64,000 nucleotides of DNA from Marinicauda pacifica. Its GTDB lineage: Bacteria; Pseudomonadota; Alphaproteobacteria; Caulobacterales; Maricaulaceae. Shown in pieces: positions 9,970 to 19,235 of this stretch. The notes under the pieces are model-generated. The model was not told where the DNA came from and searched no databases. It worked only from the letters and a program-made list of their open reading frames with translations. Location: positions 1 to 64,000 of the forward strand of contig NZ_SRXV01000001.1 of assembly GCF_004793635.1 (NCBI RefSeq). Direction: 5' to 3'. Position numbers and translations under genes: made by a program. Position 1 is the stretch's first letter. Every line of letters starts with the position of its first letter.

Positions 9970-11361
9970 TTAGCGCTTCATCTGGATGGCTTCGGCCAGC
10001 ATCTCGTCCGCGGTGGTGATGATGCGGGAAGAGGCCGAATAGGCTCGCTGGGTAATGATGAGGTTGGAAAATTCGGTGGCGATGTCGACGTTGGAGTTCT
10101 CCAGCGTCTTCGAAGACAGCTTGCCCGAGGAGCCGATTCCCGGCGGGTTGAGCGTGAAGGCGCCCGATTCCTGGGTGATCTGGTAGGAGCCCCCGCCAAC
10201 GGAGGCCAAGCCGTTCGGGTTGACCACAGTGGCGACCGGAATCTGGTAGACCTGACGCACGACACCGTTGGTGAAGCGGGCCGAGACAAACCCGTCCGGG
10301 CTGACTTCCACGCCGGCGAAATCGCCGAACACAGCCCCGTTCACGACGGTCGAGTTAAGAACGGACGGGCTGTCATACTGCGTGATGCCGCCCGGGTTTC
10401 CGGCCGAACCCAGATCGAGCGAAACCGTCTGGCCGGCGACGCCGGTGGCTGCATCCCACTGGAACTGGTTGGCACCCAGGGGTGCGACGTTGTCCGATCC
10501 CAGGAAGCTCAGGCTGTTGGGCAGGGTCGTCGCGACAGAGTCGATCTGGCCGTTGGTGTTAAACGCCAGGACGCCCGTGGCGATCTGGCCATTGTTCAGG
10601 CCGGCACCGGTGGTCACGTCGCCCGGAGGGTCCACGTGAAGCTCGGCATGCCACTGGTTGGCCGTGGAGCTCTTCAGGATGGAGAGCGTGATCGAGCGCA
10701 CACCGCCCTTGGAGTCGTAGATCTGGATCGAGCGCTGGAAGTCCGGCGTGACCGCGCCCGAGGCCATGTTGTTGGCCGGGTTGGTCGGATCGTAGGTCGC
10801 TTCGGCCGCCGAAATGGCCTGGCTGTCGAGCAGGTTGGCGTTGATGCGGATGGAGCTCGTCGCTTCCGCGGCACCGCCGATATTGGACAGGTTGATCGCT
10901 TCGAGCAGGTCCACGTTGGACGGGTTCTGCGTCACAGATCCGTCGGGAGCGACCGGCCAGCCATAGAGATACTGGCCGGCGTCGTTCTTCAGATAACCGC
11001 CCTGGTCGGTCTCGAAGCTGCCTGACCGGGTGAACAGCACAGGATCCGCCCCGGTGACATTCGTCGGGTTGGGCCGGACCAGGAAGAAGCCATTGCCGTC
11101 AATCGCCAGATCGGTGGCCGAGGAGGCCGGGTTCAAGAGGCCTTCGCCGGACACGTCCAGACGGGTCCGCGCCGAGACGCCGGCCGAGGCGTAGCGGCTC
11201 TCGCCGCCGCCCTGAACCTTGTAGTTCGGGGTGAAAACCGTGTTCACGCGCTTGTAGCCGACCGTGTTCACGTTCGCGATATTGTCCGAAATCGAGGCCA
11301 GAGCGCTCGAATTTGCCAGCAGGCCGGACGTGCCGGCGGCCAGTGCGGAGTTGATACTCAT
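9970..11361 (-). CDS. flgE: flagellar hook protein FlgE
   Basis: The 463-residue protein starts MSINSALAAGTSGLLANSSA followed by SDNIANVNTVGYKR, the rod/hook N-terminal motif. It ends with the matching C-terminal coil including NVDIATEFSNLIITQRAYSA. FlgE polymerises into the hook after export. The gene is last in the fliK-flgD-flgE operon and has its own terminator. No sigma54-type site was found in the 116-base gap before it. Confidence 0.95.
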   Translation of the reverse strand: MSINSALAAGTSGLLANSSALASISDNIANVNTVGYKRVNTVFTPNYKVQGGGESRYASAGVSARTRLDVSGEGLLNPASSATDLAIDGNGFFLVRPNPTNVTGADPVLFTRSGSFETDQGGYLKNDAGQYLYGWPVAPDGSVTQNPSNVDLLEAINLSNIGGAAEATSSIRINANLLDSQAISAAEATYDPTNPANNMASGAVTPDFQRSIQIYDSKGGVRSITLSILKSSTANQWHAELHVDPPGDVTTGAGLNNGQIATGVLAFNTNGQIDSVATTLPNSLSFLGSDNVAPLGANQFQWDAATGVAGQTVSLDLGSAGNPGGITQYDSPSVLNSTVVNGAVFGDFAGVEVSPDGFVSARFTNGVVRQVYQIPVATVVNPNGLASVGGGSYQITQESGAFTLNPPGIGSSGKLSSKTLENSNVDIATEFSNLIITQRAYSASSRIITTADEMLAEAIQMKR

Positions 11362-11477
11362 GTTAAGGGCTCCCTTTTGTTTCTTGTTTGAAGGAAGCGT
11401 TCTGCTGGGTTTAGAGCCGGTCGGCTTTTCTCGCTGATCCGGCTGGGATCCATCCGTCCCCTATGCGTTGTTCGTGT

Positions 11478-12149
11478 CTAGTCGGGCGCCTGCCTGACCC
11501 CGATTACCTGGGCGATCGGGATGGCCAGGCCACCCATTTCGATTCTCACCTCGTCGCCGGACAGGTCCACGCCGGTAACCCGGTCGGTGACCCGGATCGG
11601 CGTCTCTATGGGGTTGTCCTTGGCATCAAGCGCAGTGATTTCAAGGCGGTAGACACCGTTCGGCTGAACGGTTCCGGCCTCGTCCTTGCCGTCCCAGGTG
11701 AACATGTGCGGTCCGGCGCCGGTCTCGCCATCCAGGCGGGCGACCGTCTTGCCCTGGGCGTTGACGACATTCATGCGGACCGAAGCGGCTTCCTGCGGCA
11801 GGCCGTACTGCCACTGGGCGAACCCTTCGGCCAGATAGGCGGAGTCGCTGGAGACGGTCGCGAGCTTGCCGATATAATCGGTGGCGCCCATGTTCGCGGT
11901 CGCGGCCTGCAGGGCCAGCAGCGATTCCAGGGACTCGTTCTGGCTGATCTGCTGCTCGACCGATGAGAACTCGACCAGCTGGCTGACGAATTGCTGGGAA
12001 TCCATCGGGTTGAGCGGATCCTGGTTCTGCAGCTGCTGGGTCAGCAGCGTGAGAAACGTGTCGAACGTGTCGGCCAACTGACCGGATGCGAGCCCGGCCT
12101 CGCTGCCCGTCAGTCCGGAGAGGGCTTGTCCAAGCGGATTGATTTCCAT
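11478..12149 (-). CDS. flgD: flagellar hook cap / hook assembly protein FlgD
   Basis: The 223 residues include the conserved FLTLLTQQLQNQDPLNPMDS segment near residue 30, FVSQLVEFSSVEQQ, and a C-terminal Ig-like region with FTWDGKDEAGTVQPNGVYRL. FlgD caps the growing hook and is needed for FlgE assembly. It starts 20 bases after fliK ends. Confidence 0.95.
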   Translation of the reverse strand: MEINPLGQALSGLTGSEAGLASGQLADTFDTFLTLLTQQLQNQDPLNPMDSQQFVSQLVEFSSVEQQISQNESLESLLALQAATANMGATDYIGKLATVSSDSAYLAEGFAQWQYGLPQEAASVRMNVVNAQGKTVARLDGETGAGPHMFTWDGKDEAGTVQPNGVYRLEITALDAKDNPIETPIRVTDRVTGVDLSGDEVRIEMGGLAIPIAQVIGVRQAPD

Positions 12150-12169
12150 CGGTCCTAATCCCTTCTGGT

Positions 12170-14212
12170 TCAGGCGCTCAGATCAAGGCGCGCACGCGCC
12201 CCGATCGCGAACCCGTAAATGTCGCGAGACACGAGTGCGGACACGTCCGTGGCGCCTGCACCCGGCTCGGTGCCGGAGACGGCGAGATCGAAGTGCGATC
12301 TGCGGCCCTCACCGCCTTCGCGGCCGGGCGAATTCTGGTCGGAGAGCTGGAAGCTCAAGCCGTCCTCGCCAAGATCGAGGCCGGCCTCGGAGAGGCTGCG
12401 CTCCAGCTCGCGCGCATTGCGCTGAAGCTCGGCCAGGGCTTCGGGACGTTCGGCCGTGACGATCGCGTTGACGCGGTTGTCCCGGCCCATCTCCAGCTTG
12501 ACTTCCACGCGGCCGAGTTCGGCCGGATCGAGCCGGATTTCGAACACCTTGCCGCCGTCCTGGGCGCGCTGCGCGATCCGGGCGGCCAGGGTCTGGACCT
12601 GGGCCGGCATCATGCGATGCGCGTGCGCCTGGCCCTGTGCATTGCGGACCATTTCGGCGCCGCGTTCGGCGCGTTCGATGCGGACGCCGTCCATCGCCGG
12701 CTCGATGGCGGTGTCGCTGGAACCGCCGTCGAGGGCCAGTTCGCCAGTGGCCAGCAGCGGATCGGCGCCCGTGAGCGGCAGGAATGAGGCGGCCTGGGCC
12801 GCAGCGCCGCCAGCGGCAGGCTGGGCCGGCGATTGGGCCGGGGTCTGTGCAGAGACGGTCTGTGCGGTGCGTGCCTCCGGGCCCGCCTGTGCGGAGCGGG
12901 CGTCGCTGCGCTGCTCGTGACGCGCCTGGGTCGCCTCTGCGATGCGCTCGCGCAGCCGATCGCCGGCCGATTTGAGCGCGGCGGGTTCAATTTCGGCGTC
13001 GGCAGACTCACCGGCGAAAGCTTCGGCCTGAGCCGCGCGTGGCGCCGTCTCGGCTCCGTTTGCCTTGAGCTGGGCAGCCTGGGCCTTGGCCTCGGGCGAT
13101 CGGGAGGCGGCGTCGCTCTGAGCCTGTGCCTGGCCCGGCTGGGCCGCTTTCCGGGCCACATCCTGTGCCCCCGTCTGCTCGGCTCGAGATTTGCCGGATT
13201 GAGCGGCGGCCGTTTCGGCATCGATGGCCTTGGCGTCCGCGTCGGATTTTTGAACCGCGGCGGCCTCATCGCCCGCTGCAGCGCCGGACTGGACCTGGGC
13301 CTGAGCCTGTCCCGTCTCCTGCGAGCCCGCCACCTGGCCTTTGGCGTTCACGGCCGATGCGGCCTGTCCGTCGCGAGCCGGGCGGGTTTCCTGGCTGGCC
13401 TCTCCAGCTTCGGCGTCCTGGGCGGCTGCGCTGGCGTCAGCCATATTCTGCGCAGGCGCAGATGCGGCCGGCTGGGTCTGTCCTGCAGTCTTGGCGCCAC
13501 TGCCCTCAGGCGCATTTGCCCCGCCGGGCGATACCTTGGCGTCCGCGCCCGCTGGGAGGTCCTTGCCGCCCGTTTGCGGCGCCGGCTCGACAGGGCGGGC
13601 CTGGCCCTGGCTGGAGGTGGTTTCGGGTGCGTCAGCATTGCCGTGTTGCGAGGTTGCGGACACGGCCGGTCCGGCCGCGGCGCCGTCGGTTACCGGGGCT
13701 GGTGTGACCTGCCCTGTGGGCTGAGCGGCGTCGCCATCTTGCCCGTTCGAGGCGGCAGTGTTTCCCGAGGCGGCTTGCGGCGCCGCCATTTCTTCAGATG
13801 CTTCAGCGTCTATAGAGACGTCATCCGCGGACGAGGCGGCCTGATCGGCTTCCAGGGCTTCGGCGAATGCAGCGAGGCCGGCACGATGGGCGCTTCCGGT
13901 CTCATCGGAGCGTTCCGCACGGTCTGCCTCGCGCGATTTCTGCGTGTCGCGATCGCGAGCCTGGGCCTCTTCGGAGCGCGCCTTGTCGGAGCGCGACCGT
14001 GTCGATTGGGGATCCTGACTGTCACGGCTGACGCGCGGACGGTCCTTGCCTGCAGGCTCGTTGCGCGCCGAGCGTTCGACCATGACGTCAAAGCCTGATC
14101 CGGCGCGCTCTCCAGCGCTCTGACGTGAGCGGCCCGCGGGGGCAGCCGAAGCGTCGGCACGCACAGCGGGGAGTGCAGATATGTTGTTAGCGGCTGTCAT
14201 AGCCCCGGCCAT
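12170..14212 (-). CDS. fliK: hook-length control protein FliK
   Basis: The 680-residue protein has a long low-complexity N-terminal and middle part (about residues 1-500), very rich in Ala, Gln, Ser, Glu and Asp. The conserved C-terminal FliK domain carries FEIRLDPAELGRVEVKLEM. FliK measures hook length and switches export specificity. The length is above that of typical FliK (about 400), and the excess lies in the disordered part. An ATG at 14200 is an alternative start. The gene heads the fliK-flgD-flgE operon behind a candidate sigma54 promoter. Confidence 0.88.
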   Translation of the reverse strand: MAGAMTAANNISALPAVRADASAAPAGRSRQSAGERAGSGFDVMVERSARNEPAGKDRPRVSRDSQDPQSTRSRSDKARSEEAQARDRDTQKSREADRAERSDETGSAHRAGLAAFAEALEADQAASSADDVSIDAEASEEMAAPQAASGNTAASNGQDGDAAQPTGQVTPAPVTDGAAAGPAVSATSQHGNADAPETTSSQGQARPVEPAPQTGGKDLPAGADAKVSPGGANAPEGSGAKTAGQTQPAASAPAQNMADASAAAQDAEAGEASQETRPARDGQAASAVNAKGQVAGSQETGQAQAQVQSGAAAGDEAAAVQKSDADAKAIDAETAAAQSGKSRAEQTGAQDVARKAAQPGQAQAQSDAASRSPEAKAQAAQLKANGAETAPRAAQAEAFAGESADAEIEPAALKSAGDRLRERIAEATQARHEQRSDARSAQAGPEARTAQTVSAQTPAQSPAQPAAGGAAAQAASFLPLTGADPLLATGELALDGGSSDTAIEPAMDGVRIERAERGAEMVRNAQGQAHAHRMMPAQVQTLAARIAQRAQDGGKVFEIRLDPAELGRVEVKLEMGRDNRVNAIVTAERPEALAELQRNARELERSLSEAGLDLGEDGLSFQLSDQNSPGREGGEGRRSHFDLAVSGTEPGAGATDVSALVSRDIYGFAIGARARLDLSA

Positions 14213-14290
14213 CCCATCTACATTCGCGCCGCTTTTTGCGGCATCTCGTTATCGGGCTGGCGGTTCTGCGACCCGGACAGGACCTCTACA

Positions 14291-14306
14291 TACAAGGCTT
14301 GTGCCA
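14291..14306 (-). promoter_or_regulatory. candidate sigma54 promoter for fliK-flgD-flgE
   Basis: The minus strand reads TGGCACAAGCCTTGTA, against the consensus TGGCAC-N5-TTGCA. The -24 element is perfect and the -12 element has one mismatch, with correct spacing. The predicted start of transcription is about 70 bases before the fliK ATG. Confidence 0.65.
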
Positions 14307-14378
14307 TCGCGCGTCAATCAGAAAGTAACAATAAAAACAATTAGTTGAATGTTTTTGCGGAGTCGACATTTGTCGCCG

Positions 14379-14410
14379 CCCGGCAAAAACGCTCCGGCGA
14401 AATTGCCGGG
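14379..14410. promoter_or_regulatory. inverted repeat between divergent sigma54 promoters, possible FlbD (ftr-like) site
   Basis: CCCGGCAA at 14379-14386 and TTGCCGGG at 14403-14410 form a perfect 8-bp inverted repeat with a 16-base spacer. It lies between the fliK and flgK sigma54-type promoters, where an activator site would serve both. Assignment to FlbD is inference from position and from the presence of flbD nearby. Confidence 0.45.
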
Positions 14411-14440
14411 CCGCCGCGCCGTGCTGAGCGCCGCGTCACT

Positions 14441-14456
14441 TGGCCCAGAGCTTGCG
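14441..14456 (+). promoter_or_regulatory. candidate sigma54 promoter for flgK-flgL
   Basis: TGGCCCAGAGCTTGCG matches TGGCAC-N5-TTGCA closely, with the invariant GG and GC separated by exactly 10 bases. Transcription would start near 14468, leaving a leader of about 170 bases before flgK. Confidence 0.65.
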
Positions 14457-14572
14457 CTGTCTGCTCTTGAACCGGGACCTGGCTGCCGCCGTGCGTGTAG
14501 CGAGACCTGACCAATAAGAGAAGAAAAACAGTGACTTGGTTTCACGTTTACAGGGACGCGCAGCGTATCGGA

Positions 14573-14598
14573 GCCGGGGATCGACCCGGCAGCTTTTT
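14573..14598 (+). terminator. terminator-like hairpin in the flgK leader (possible attenuator)
   Basis: A 6-bp GC stem GCCGGG/CCCGGC with a GATCGA loop is followed by AGCTTTTT. It sits between the sigma54-type promoter and the flgK start rather than after a gene. It could attenuate flgK-flgL or stop readthrough. Structure only; function is inferred. Confidence 0.4.
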
Positions 14599-14640
14599 CC
14601 GTGCGCCCGGCATTTCTGACCGGCAGAAAGGGCCTCGATC

Positions 14641-16761
14641 ATGAGCATGAGCTCCATTCTCGGCAGTGCGCTGTCGGGCCTGCAGGCAGCCCAGCTGGGC
14701 ATGCGGTCGGCCTCCAACAACGTCGCCAACGTCAATACGCCCGGCTATGCGCGAAGCGAGATCCAGCAGATCGCGCGCAGCTCCGGCGGCCAGGGCGCCG
14801 GTGTCGAGGTCACCGGAATTTCGCGCGTGGTCGACGAGTTTCTGGTGGCCGCCTCGATCCGGGGCAGCTCTGACCTGGGCCGGGCCGAACTGGTGTCCGA
14901 GTTCCTCGACCGCATTCAGTCGCAGTTCGGCAGCACCGACGAGGAAACCTCGCTGTTCGGGCGTATCAACCAGGCCTTCGCCGGACTGGCCCAGGCGGCC
15001 GCCGACCCGACCGAGTCGGTATCGCGCCTGACCGCGCTGTCCAATCTGGAAGAGGTCTTTGACGAGGCAACGCGCCTGTCGTCCGAAATCCGCAGCATGC
15101 GCAACGAGACCGACCGGCGCGTCCAGTCCACCGTGGAGCGGGTCAACGAGATCGTGGCCGAGTTCTCGACCATCAACGGAGAAATGCGCGCCCTGACCGC
15201 GAATGCGATGGACACGACCGGGTCGGAGAACCGCCAGGCCGAGCTGATCGATGAATTGTCCACCTATCTCGACATCCGGGTCGAGGCACAGCCGGACGGG
15301 CGTGTCTTCATCAAGACGCAAAACGGGGTGAGCCTGCTCGACAACGAGCAGGTCAAGCTGGACTACGTGCCGGCCGGCACCGGCGCGTACGGCGTCGAGT
15401 ACGGGGCGATCACCGCACAGGTCTCGTCCTCCGGCGCGCGCATCGATATTGGCGCGAACATCAAGTCGGGCGAACTGCGCGGCCTGATGGACCTGCGCGA
15501 CAAGCACCTGCCCCAGATCGCCGATGAGCTGGCCGAGCTGACTTCCGGCGTCGCCGATGCGCTGAACGCGGCCCACAACGATGCCTCTGCCTATCCCGCG
15601 CCCAACGCGCTGGAGGGTCGGAATACGGGGCTGATCGGCAGCGATGTGTTGCGCGGATCGGGGGAGGCCACGATCGCGATCACGGCTGGCGACGGGACGC
15701 TGGTCGACCAGATCGACCTGGTCTTCAACGCCGCCGGATTTACCGTCAACGGTACGCCGGGCAACTCGATGAACGACCTTGCGGCCCTGATTTCCGCCGC
15801 GTCCCCCGACGTTACGGCAACCTTTGCCAATGGCGAGCTGTCGCTGACCGCCAGCGCGGGCAACGGCGTGGCCACGATGCAGAACGAGGCCAATCCCTCA
15901 TCGCTGGGCGGGCGCGGTTTAGCCCATTATTTCGGCTTGAACGACCTGGTCGACAGCCGGCGTCCGGGCTTCTTCGACACCGCCCTGACCGGGACCAGCG
16001 CTCATGGTCTCGCGCCGGGCGGAGAGCTCGGCTTCTCGATCTTTGCGGCCGACGGCCGCAAGGTCCAGTCCATCACCGTTCCGGTGGCGGGCGCCAGCGT
16101 CAACGACATGATTGCCGCGCTGAACAACCCCGCCTCGGGGCTCGGCCAGTACGGCACGTATGCGATGGATGCCAATGGCAAGCTGAGCTTCACCCCGACG
16201 GCCGGATACAAGAATTTCAACGTGTCTCTCGCCAGCGACACGACACAGCGCGGCACGACGGGGCTGGCCTTCTCACAACTCTTCGGGGTTGGCGATGCAG
16301 CCCGGATGGCGCGCGCGGAGACGTTCGAGGTTTCGGCCGATATCCGCAGCAATACCAGCCTGCTAGCCATGGCCAAGCTCGACATTGACGGTGCGACCGT
16401 GCCGGGTGACCTGGTCCTGAGTGCCGGCGACTCGCGCGGCGGACAGGCGCTGCAGGGCGCGGTGACAGCGTCGCGGACCTTCAACCGGGCCGGGTCTCTG
16501 ACCGGCGGGGTATCCAGCGTCGAGGAATACGCCGCCCGGCTGGCCGGCGATGTCGGCTCGCGCGCCGCGGTTGCCGAGCGATCGCTGGACAGCGCCAGCG
16601 CCATCCAGGCCGCGACCGACCAGAAGCGCAGCGATGTCGAGGGCGTGAACATGGACGAGGAACTCGCCCGGATGACGATGTACCAGCAAGCTTACAACGC
16701 CTCGGCCCGCCTGATGCAGGCGGCCAAGGAAATGACCGACACCTTGTTGAACATGGTGTAG
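14641..16761 (+). CDS. flgK: flagellar hook-associated protein FlgK (HAP1)
   Basis: The 706 residues start MSMSSILGSALSGLQAAQLG and continue SASNNVANVNTPGYARSE, the FlgK N-terminal signature. The C-terminus has GVNMDEELARMTMYQQAYNA, diagnostic for FlgK. The protein forms the hook-filament junction. GAAAGGG precedes the ATG; a second in-frame ATG two codons on is possible. flgL follows after 13 bases. Confidence 0.95.
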   Translation: MSMSSILGSALSGLQAAQLGMRSASNNVANVNTPGYARSEIQQIARSSGGQGAGVEVTGISRVVDEFLVAASIRGSSDLGRAELVSEFLDRIQSQFGSTDEETSLFGRINQAFAGLAQAAADPTESVSRLTALSNLEEVFDEATRLSSEIRSMRNETDRRVQSTVERVNEIVAEFSTINGEMRALTANAMDTTGSENRQAELIDELSTYLDIRVEAQPDGRVFIKTQNGVSLLDNEQVKLDYVPAGTGAYGVEYGAITAQVSSSGARIDIGANIKSGELRGLMDLRDKHLPQIADELAELTSGVADALNAAHNDASAYPAPNALEGRNTGLIGSDVLRGSGEATIAITAGDGTLVDQIDLVFNAAGFTVNGTPGNSMNDLAALISAASPDVTATFANGELSLTASAGNGVATMQNEANPSSLGGRGLAHYFGLNDLVDSRRPGFFDTALTGTSAHGLAPGGELGFSIFAADGRKVQSITVPVAGASVNDMIAALNNPASGLGQYGTYAMDANGKLSFTPTAGYKNFNVSLASDTTQRGTTGLAFSQLFGVGDAARMARAETFEVSADIRSNTSLLAMAKLDIDGATVPGDLVLSAGDSRGGQALQGAVTASRTFNRAGSLTGGVSSVEEYAARLAGDVGSRAAVAERSLDSASAIQAATDQKRSDVEGVNMDEELARMTMYQQAYNASARLMQAAKEMTDTLLNMV

Positions 16762-16774
16762 AGGAGCCTGAAAC

Positions 16775-17686
16775 ATGAGAATTTCAACCCAGGCTGCATC
16801 CCAGTCCGCCCTGATGGACTTGATGCGTGCGCAGCGCGATGCCTTCGAGGCGCGCGAGCAATACTCTACCGGCAAGCGCGCGCCGGATCTGAAAGGCTAT
16901 GGCCATGAGGCCGAAACCATTCTGGCCGCGCGCGGCGCGCTGGAGCGCAACGAGTCCTTCAACTCGGCCGCCAAGCGTCTCGATAACCGGCTGAGCATCC
17001 AGAATCTGGCGCTTGAAGAGATTTCCGGCGCAGTGAAGGATTTGCGCGAGGCGCTGACCACAGGCGACGCAACCTACATGATGACTGAAGTCGAAGAGAG
17101 CTTCGACCGGATCAGGGCAGCGCTCAACACCAAGTCGAACGGGTCCTACATCTTTGGCGGGACGCGCACCGACACCCCGCCATTCAACGCCAACAGCCTG
17201 GCCGACCTGCAGGCCGCCGCGGCGATCGGTGACGTGTTCGACAATTCGGACCGCAAGCAGACGATGCTGATCGACGAGGACACCACCGTCGACGTCGGCC
17301 CCCTGGCTTCCGACTTCGCGACCGACATCATGAGGGTTTTCGAACGCATCGCCGATTTCGACGCGGGACCGAACGGGCCCTTCGACGGCCCGGTTGATGC
17401 CGCTCAGCAGGCTTTCCTGCGCACGGAGATCGCCAACACGGTCCAGGCCTTCGAACAGATCAACTCCGAGACCGCGCGCAACGGCGCGATGCAACAGCGC
17501 ATCGAAGGCGAGATCACCGCCCAGGGTGACCGGAAGAACTACCTCACCCAGTTCGTCGAGGACGTCGAGGGCGTGGACGTGGCCGGGGCGGTGACCCGGT
17601 TCCAGCAGGCCCAGAACGCCATCCAGGTCTCGGCCGCGACCTTCAGCACGCTATCCCAGGTCAGCCTGCTGAACTTCCTGCGCTAG
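16775..17686 (+). CDS. flgL: flagellar hook-associated protein FlgL (HAP3)
   Basis: The 303-residue flagellin-like protein has conserved N- and C-terminal coils: REQYSTGKRAPDL near residue 30, YIFGGTRTDTPPF near 128, and AATFSTLSQVSLLNFLR at the end. FlgL joins FlgK to the filament. GAGGAG precedes the ATG. It forms an operon with flgK and ends 15 bases from the convergent lpd gene with no clear terminator between them. Confidence 0.94.
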   Translation: MRISTQAASQSALMDLMRAQRDAFEAREQYSTGKRAPDLKGYGHEAETILAARGALERNESFNSAAKRLDNRLSIQNLALEEISGAVKDLREALTTGDATYMMTEVEESFDRIRAALNTKSNGSYIFGGTRTDTPPFNANSLADLQAAAAIGDVFDNSDRKQTMLIDEDTTVDVGPLASDFATDIMRVFERIADFDAGPNGPFDGPVDAAQQAFLRTEIANTVQAFEQINSETARNGAMQQRIEGEITAQGDRKNYLTQFVEDVEGVDVAGAVTRFQQAQNAIQVSAATFSTLSQVSLLNFLR

Positions 17687-17701
17687 CGCGCTTCTTCGCC
17701 T

Positions 17702-19120
17702 CTACGCAGAGATGTGGATCGGGTGGCCCAGCGCGGCCAGCGCCGCCTCGGCGAAACACTCAGTCAGCGTCGGGTGGACGTGGATCGTGCCGGCAATGTC
17801 TTCCAGGCGCGCGCCCATCTCGATGGCCAGCGCGAACTCACCCGACAGCTCCGACACGTGCTTGCCGACGGCGTGGATGCCGAGGATCACATGGTCATCC
17901 TCGCGCGCGGTGATGCGCACGAAGCCGCCATCCATCCCGCCTTCCATCGACAGCGCGCGGCCCGAGGCGGCCAGCGGGAACTTGCCGATCTTCGTCGCGA
18001 TGCCCTTTGCCTTGGCCTCGTCCGGCGACAGGCCGACCCCGCACACTTCCGGCTCGGTAAAGCACACCGCCGCGATGCCATAAGGATCGAAGCGGCGGCG
18101 TTCGCCGGCGATGATCTCGGCCACGGCTTCACCTTGCGCGGTCGCCTTGTGAGCCAGCAGGGGCTCGCCGACCAGATCGCCGATGGCGTAAACGCCGCGC
18201 ATGCCGGTCGCGCACTGGTCGTCGACCTTGATGAAGGCGCCGTCCATGTCCAGGCCCATGGCCTCGAGGCCCCAGCCCTGGGTCACCGGCTTGCGCCCGA
18301 CCGCGACGAGAATCCGGTCCGCCTCCACCTCGTGCGTCTTGGCGTCGCCGTCTTCAAATTCGAGCACGGCCTTGCCGTTTTCCTCGCGCATGCCCTTGGC
18401 CTTGCAGCCCAGATTGAGCGTCACCTTGTTCTTCTTCAGCCAGGTCTGGACCGGACGCACCAATTCCTTGTCGTAAAGCGGCAGGATGCGGTCGAGTGCT
18501 TCGACCACGGTCACCTCGCTGCCAAGCTTGCGGAAGGCGATCCCGAGCTCCAGGCCGATATACCCGCCGCCGATCACGACGAGCTTCTCGGGCAGCTCGG
18601 ACAGATCGAGCGCCTCGGTAGACCCGATGACGGGGCCGCCGAACGGCATGAAGGGCAGCTCGGTCTCTTTCGAACCGGTGGCGAGGATCACGTTCTCCGC
18701 CGTGATCTCGATCTCGCCCTCATCGGTGTGCACCACACAGGTCTTCGCGTTCTTGAAGGTGGCCCAGCCGTCAACATGTTCGACCTTGGCCGCTTTCAGG
18801 AGCTGGCCGACCCCCTTGGTCAGCTTGCCCACGATGGAGTCCTTCCAGGCCACGAGGCCGGACATGTCCAGCTCCGGCGCGCTGGCCAGCGAGATGCCCA
18901 TGTCCGCTTTCTCGGCGGTGTGGCGCATCTCTTCAAACTTGCTGGCGGCGTGGATGAAGGCTTTCGAGGGAATGCAGCCGCGATTGAGGCAAGTGCCGCC
19001 CAGGCCGTGCTTGTCCACGATGATGGTGTCCAGGCCGAGCTGTCCGGCGCGGATCGCGGCCGGGTAGCCGCCCGGACCGCCGCCGACGACGAGAACCTGA
19101 CATGTCTTGGACTTGGCCAT
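17702..19120 (-). CDS. lpdA: dihydrolipoyl dehydrogenase (E3)
   Basis: The 472-residue flavoprotein has an FAD-binding VVGGGPGGYPAA near residue 11, the redox-active disulfide Cys44/Cys49 in GGTCLNRGCIPSK, a central NAD-binding GGGYIGLELG and the C-terminal HVHPTLTE active-site His-Glu. E3 reoxidises dihydrolipoamide in 2-oxoacid dehydrogenase complexes. It lies downstream of the E1/E2 genes on the same strand but separated by three other genes, so it probably serves that complex, although other complexes could share it. Confidence 0.95.
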   Translation of the reverse strand: MAKSKTCQVLVVGGGPGGYPAAIRAGQLGLDTIIVDKHGLGGTCLNRGCIPSKAFIHAASKFEEMRHTAEKADMGISLASAPELDMSGLVAWKDSIVGKLTKGVGQLLKAAKVEHVDGWATFKNAKTCVVHTDEGEIEITAENVILATGSKETELPFMPFGGPVIGSTEALDLSELPEKLVVIGGGYIGLELGIAFRKLGSEVTVVEALDRILPLYDKELVRPVQTWLKKNKVTLNLGCKAKGMREENGKAVLEFEDGDAKTHEVEADRILVAVGRKPVTQGWGLEAMGLDMDGAFIKVDDQCATGMRGVYAIGDLVGEPLLAHKATAQGEAVAEIIAGERRRFDPYGIAAVCFTEPEVCGVGLSPDEAKAKGIATKIGKFPLAASGRALSMEGGMDGGFVRITAREDDHVILGIHAVGKHVSELSGEFALAIEMGARLEDIAGTIHVHPTLTECFAEAALAALGHPIHISA

Positions 19121-19191
19121 GGCGCTTTACTCCTGCTGGACCGGCAATACTTGGCGCCGGTTTAGCCGGTTGGTGCGCAAGTAAAAAGGGG

Positions 19192-19219
19192 CAGGCTGAC
19201 ACCTGCCCCGCGCGGCCGC
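19192..19219 (-). terminator. intrinsic terminator
   Basis: On the minus strand GGGGCAGG and CCTGCCCC form an 8-bp stem with a 6-base loop, followed by TTTTTAC. It ends the transcript of the small membrane protein gene and isolates lpd from upstream genes. Confidence 0.8.
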
Positions 19220-19235
19220 TCCAGCTGTGCCGCTC

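Noticed and set aside
11362-11477. Possible sigma54 promoter in front of flgE
   Set aside because: No -24/-12 element with correct spacing was found on the minus strand; flgE is better explained by readthrough from the fliK promoter.
12833-14098. Plus-strand frame opposite fliK, Gly/Arg/Leu-rich
   Set aside because: It mirrors the Ala/Gln-rich low-complexity part of FliK and has no start signal or homology pattern.
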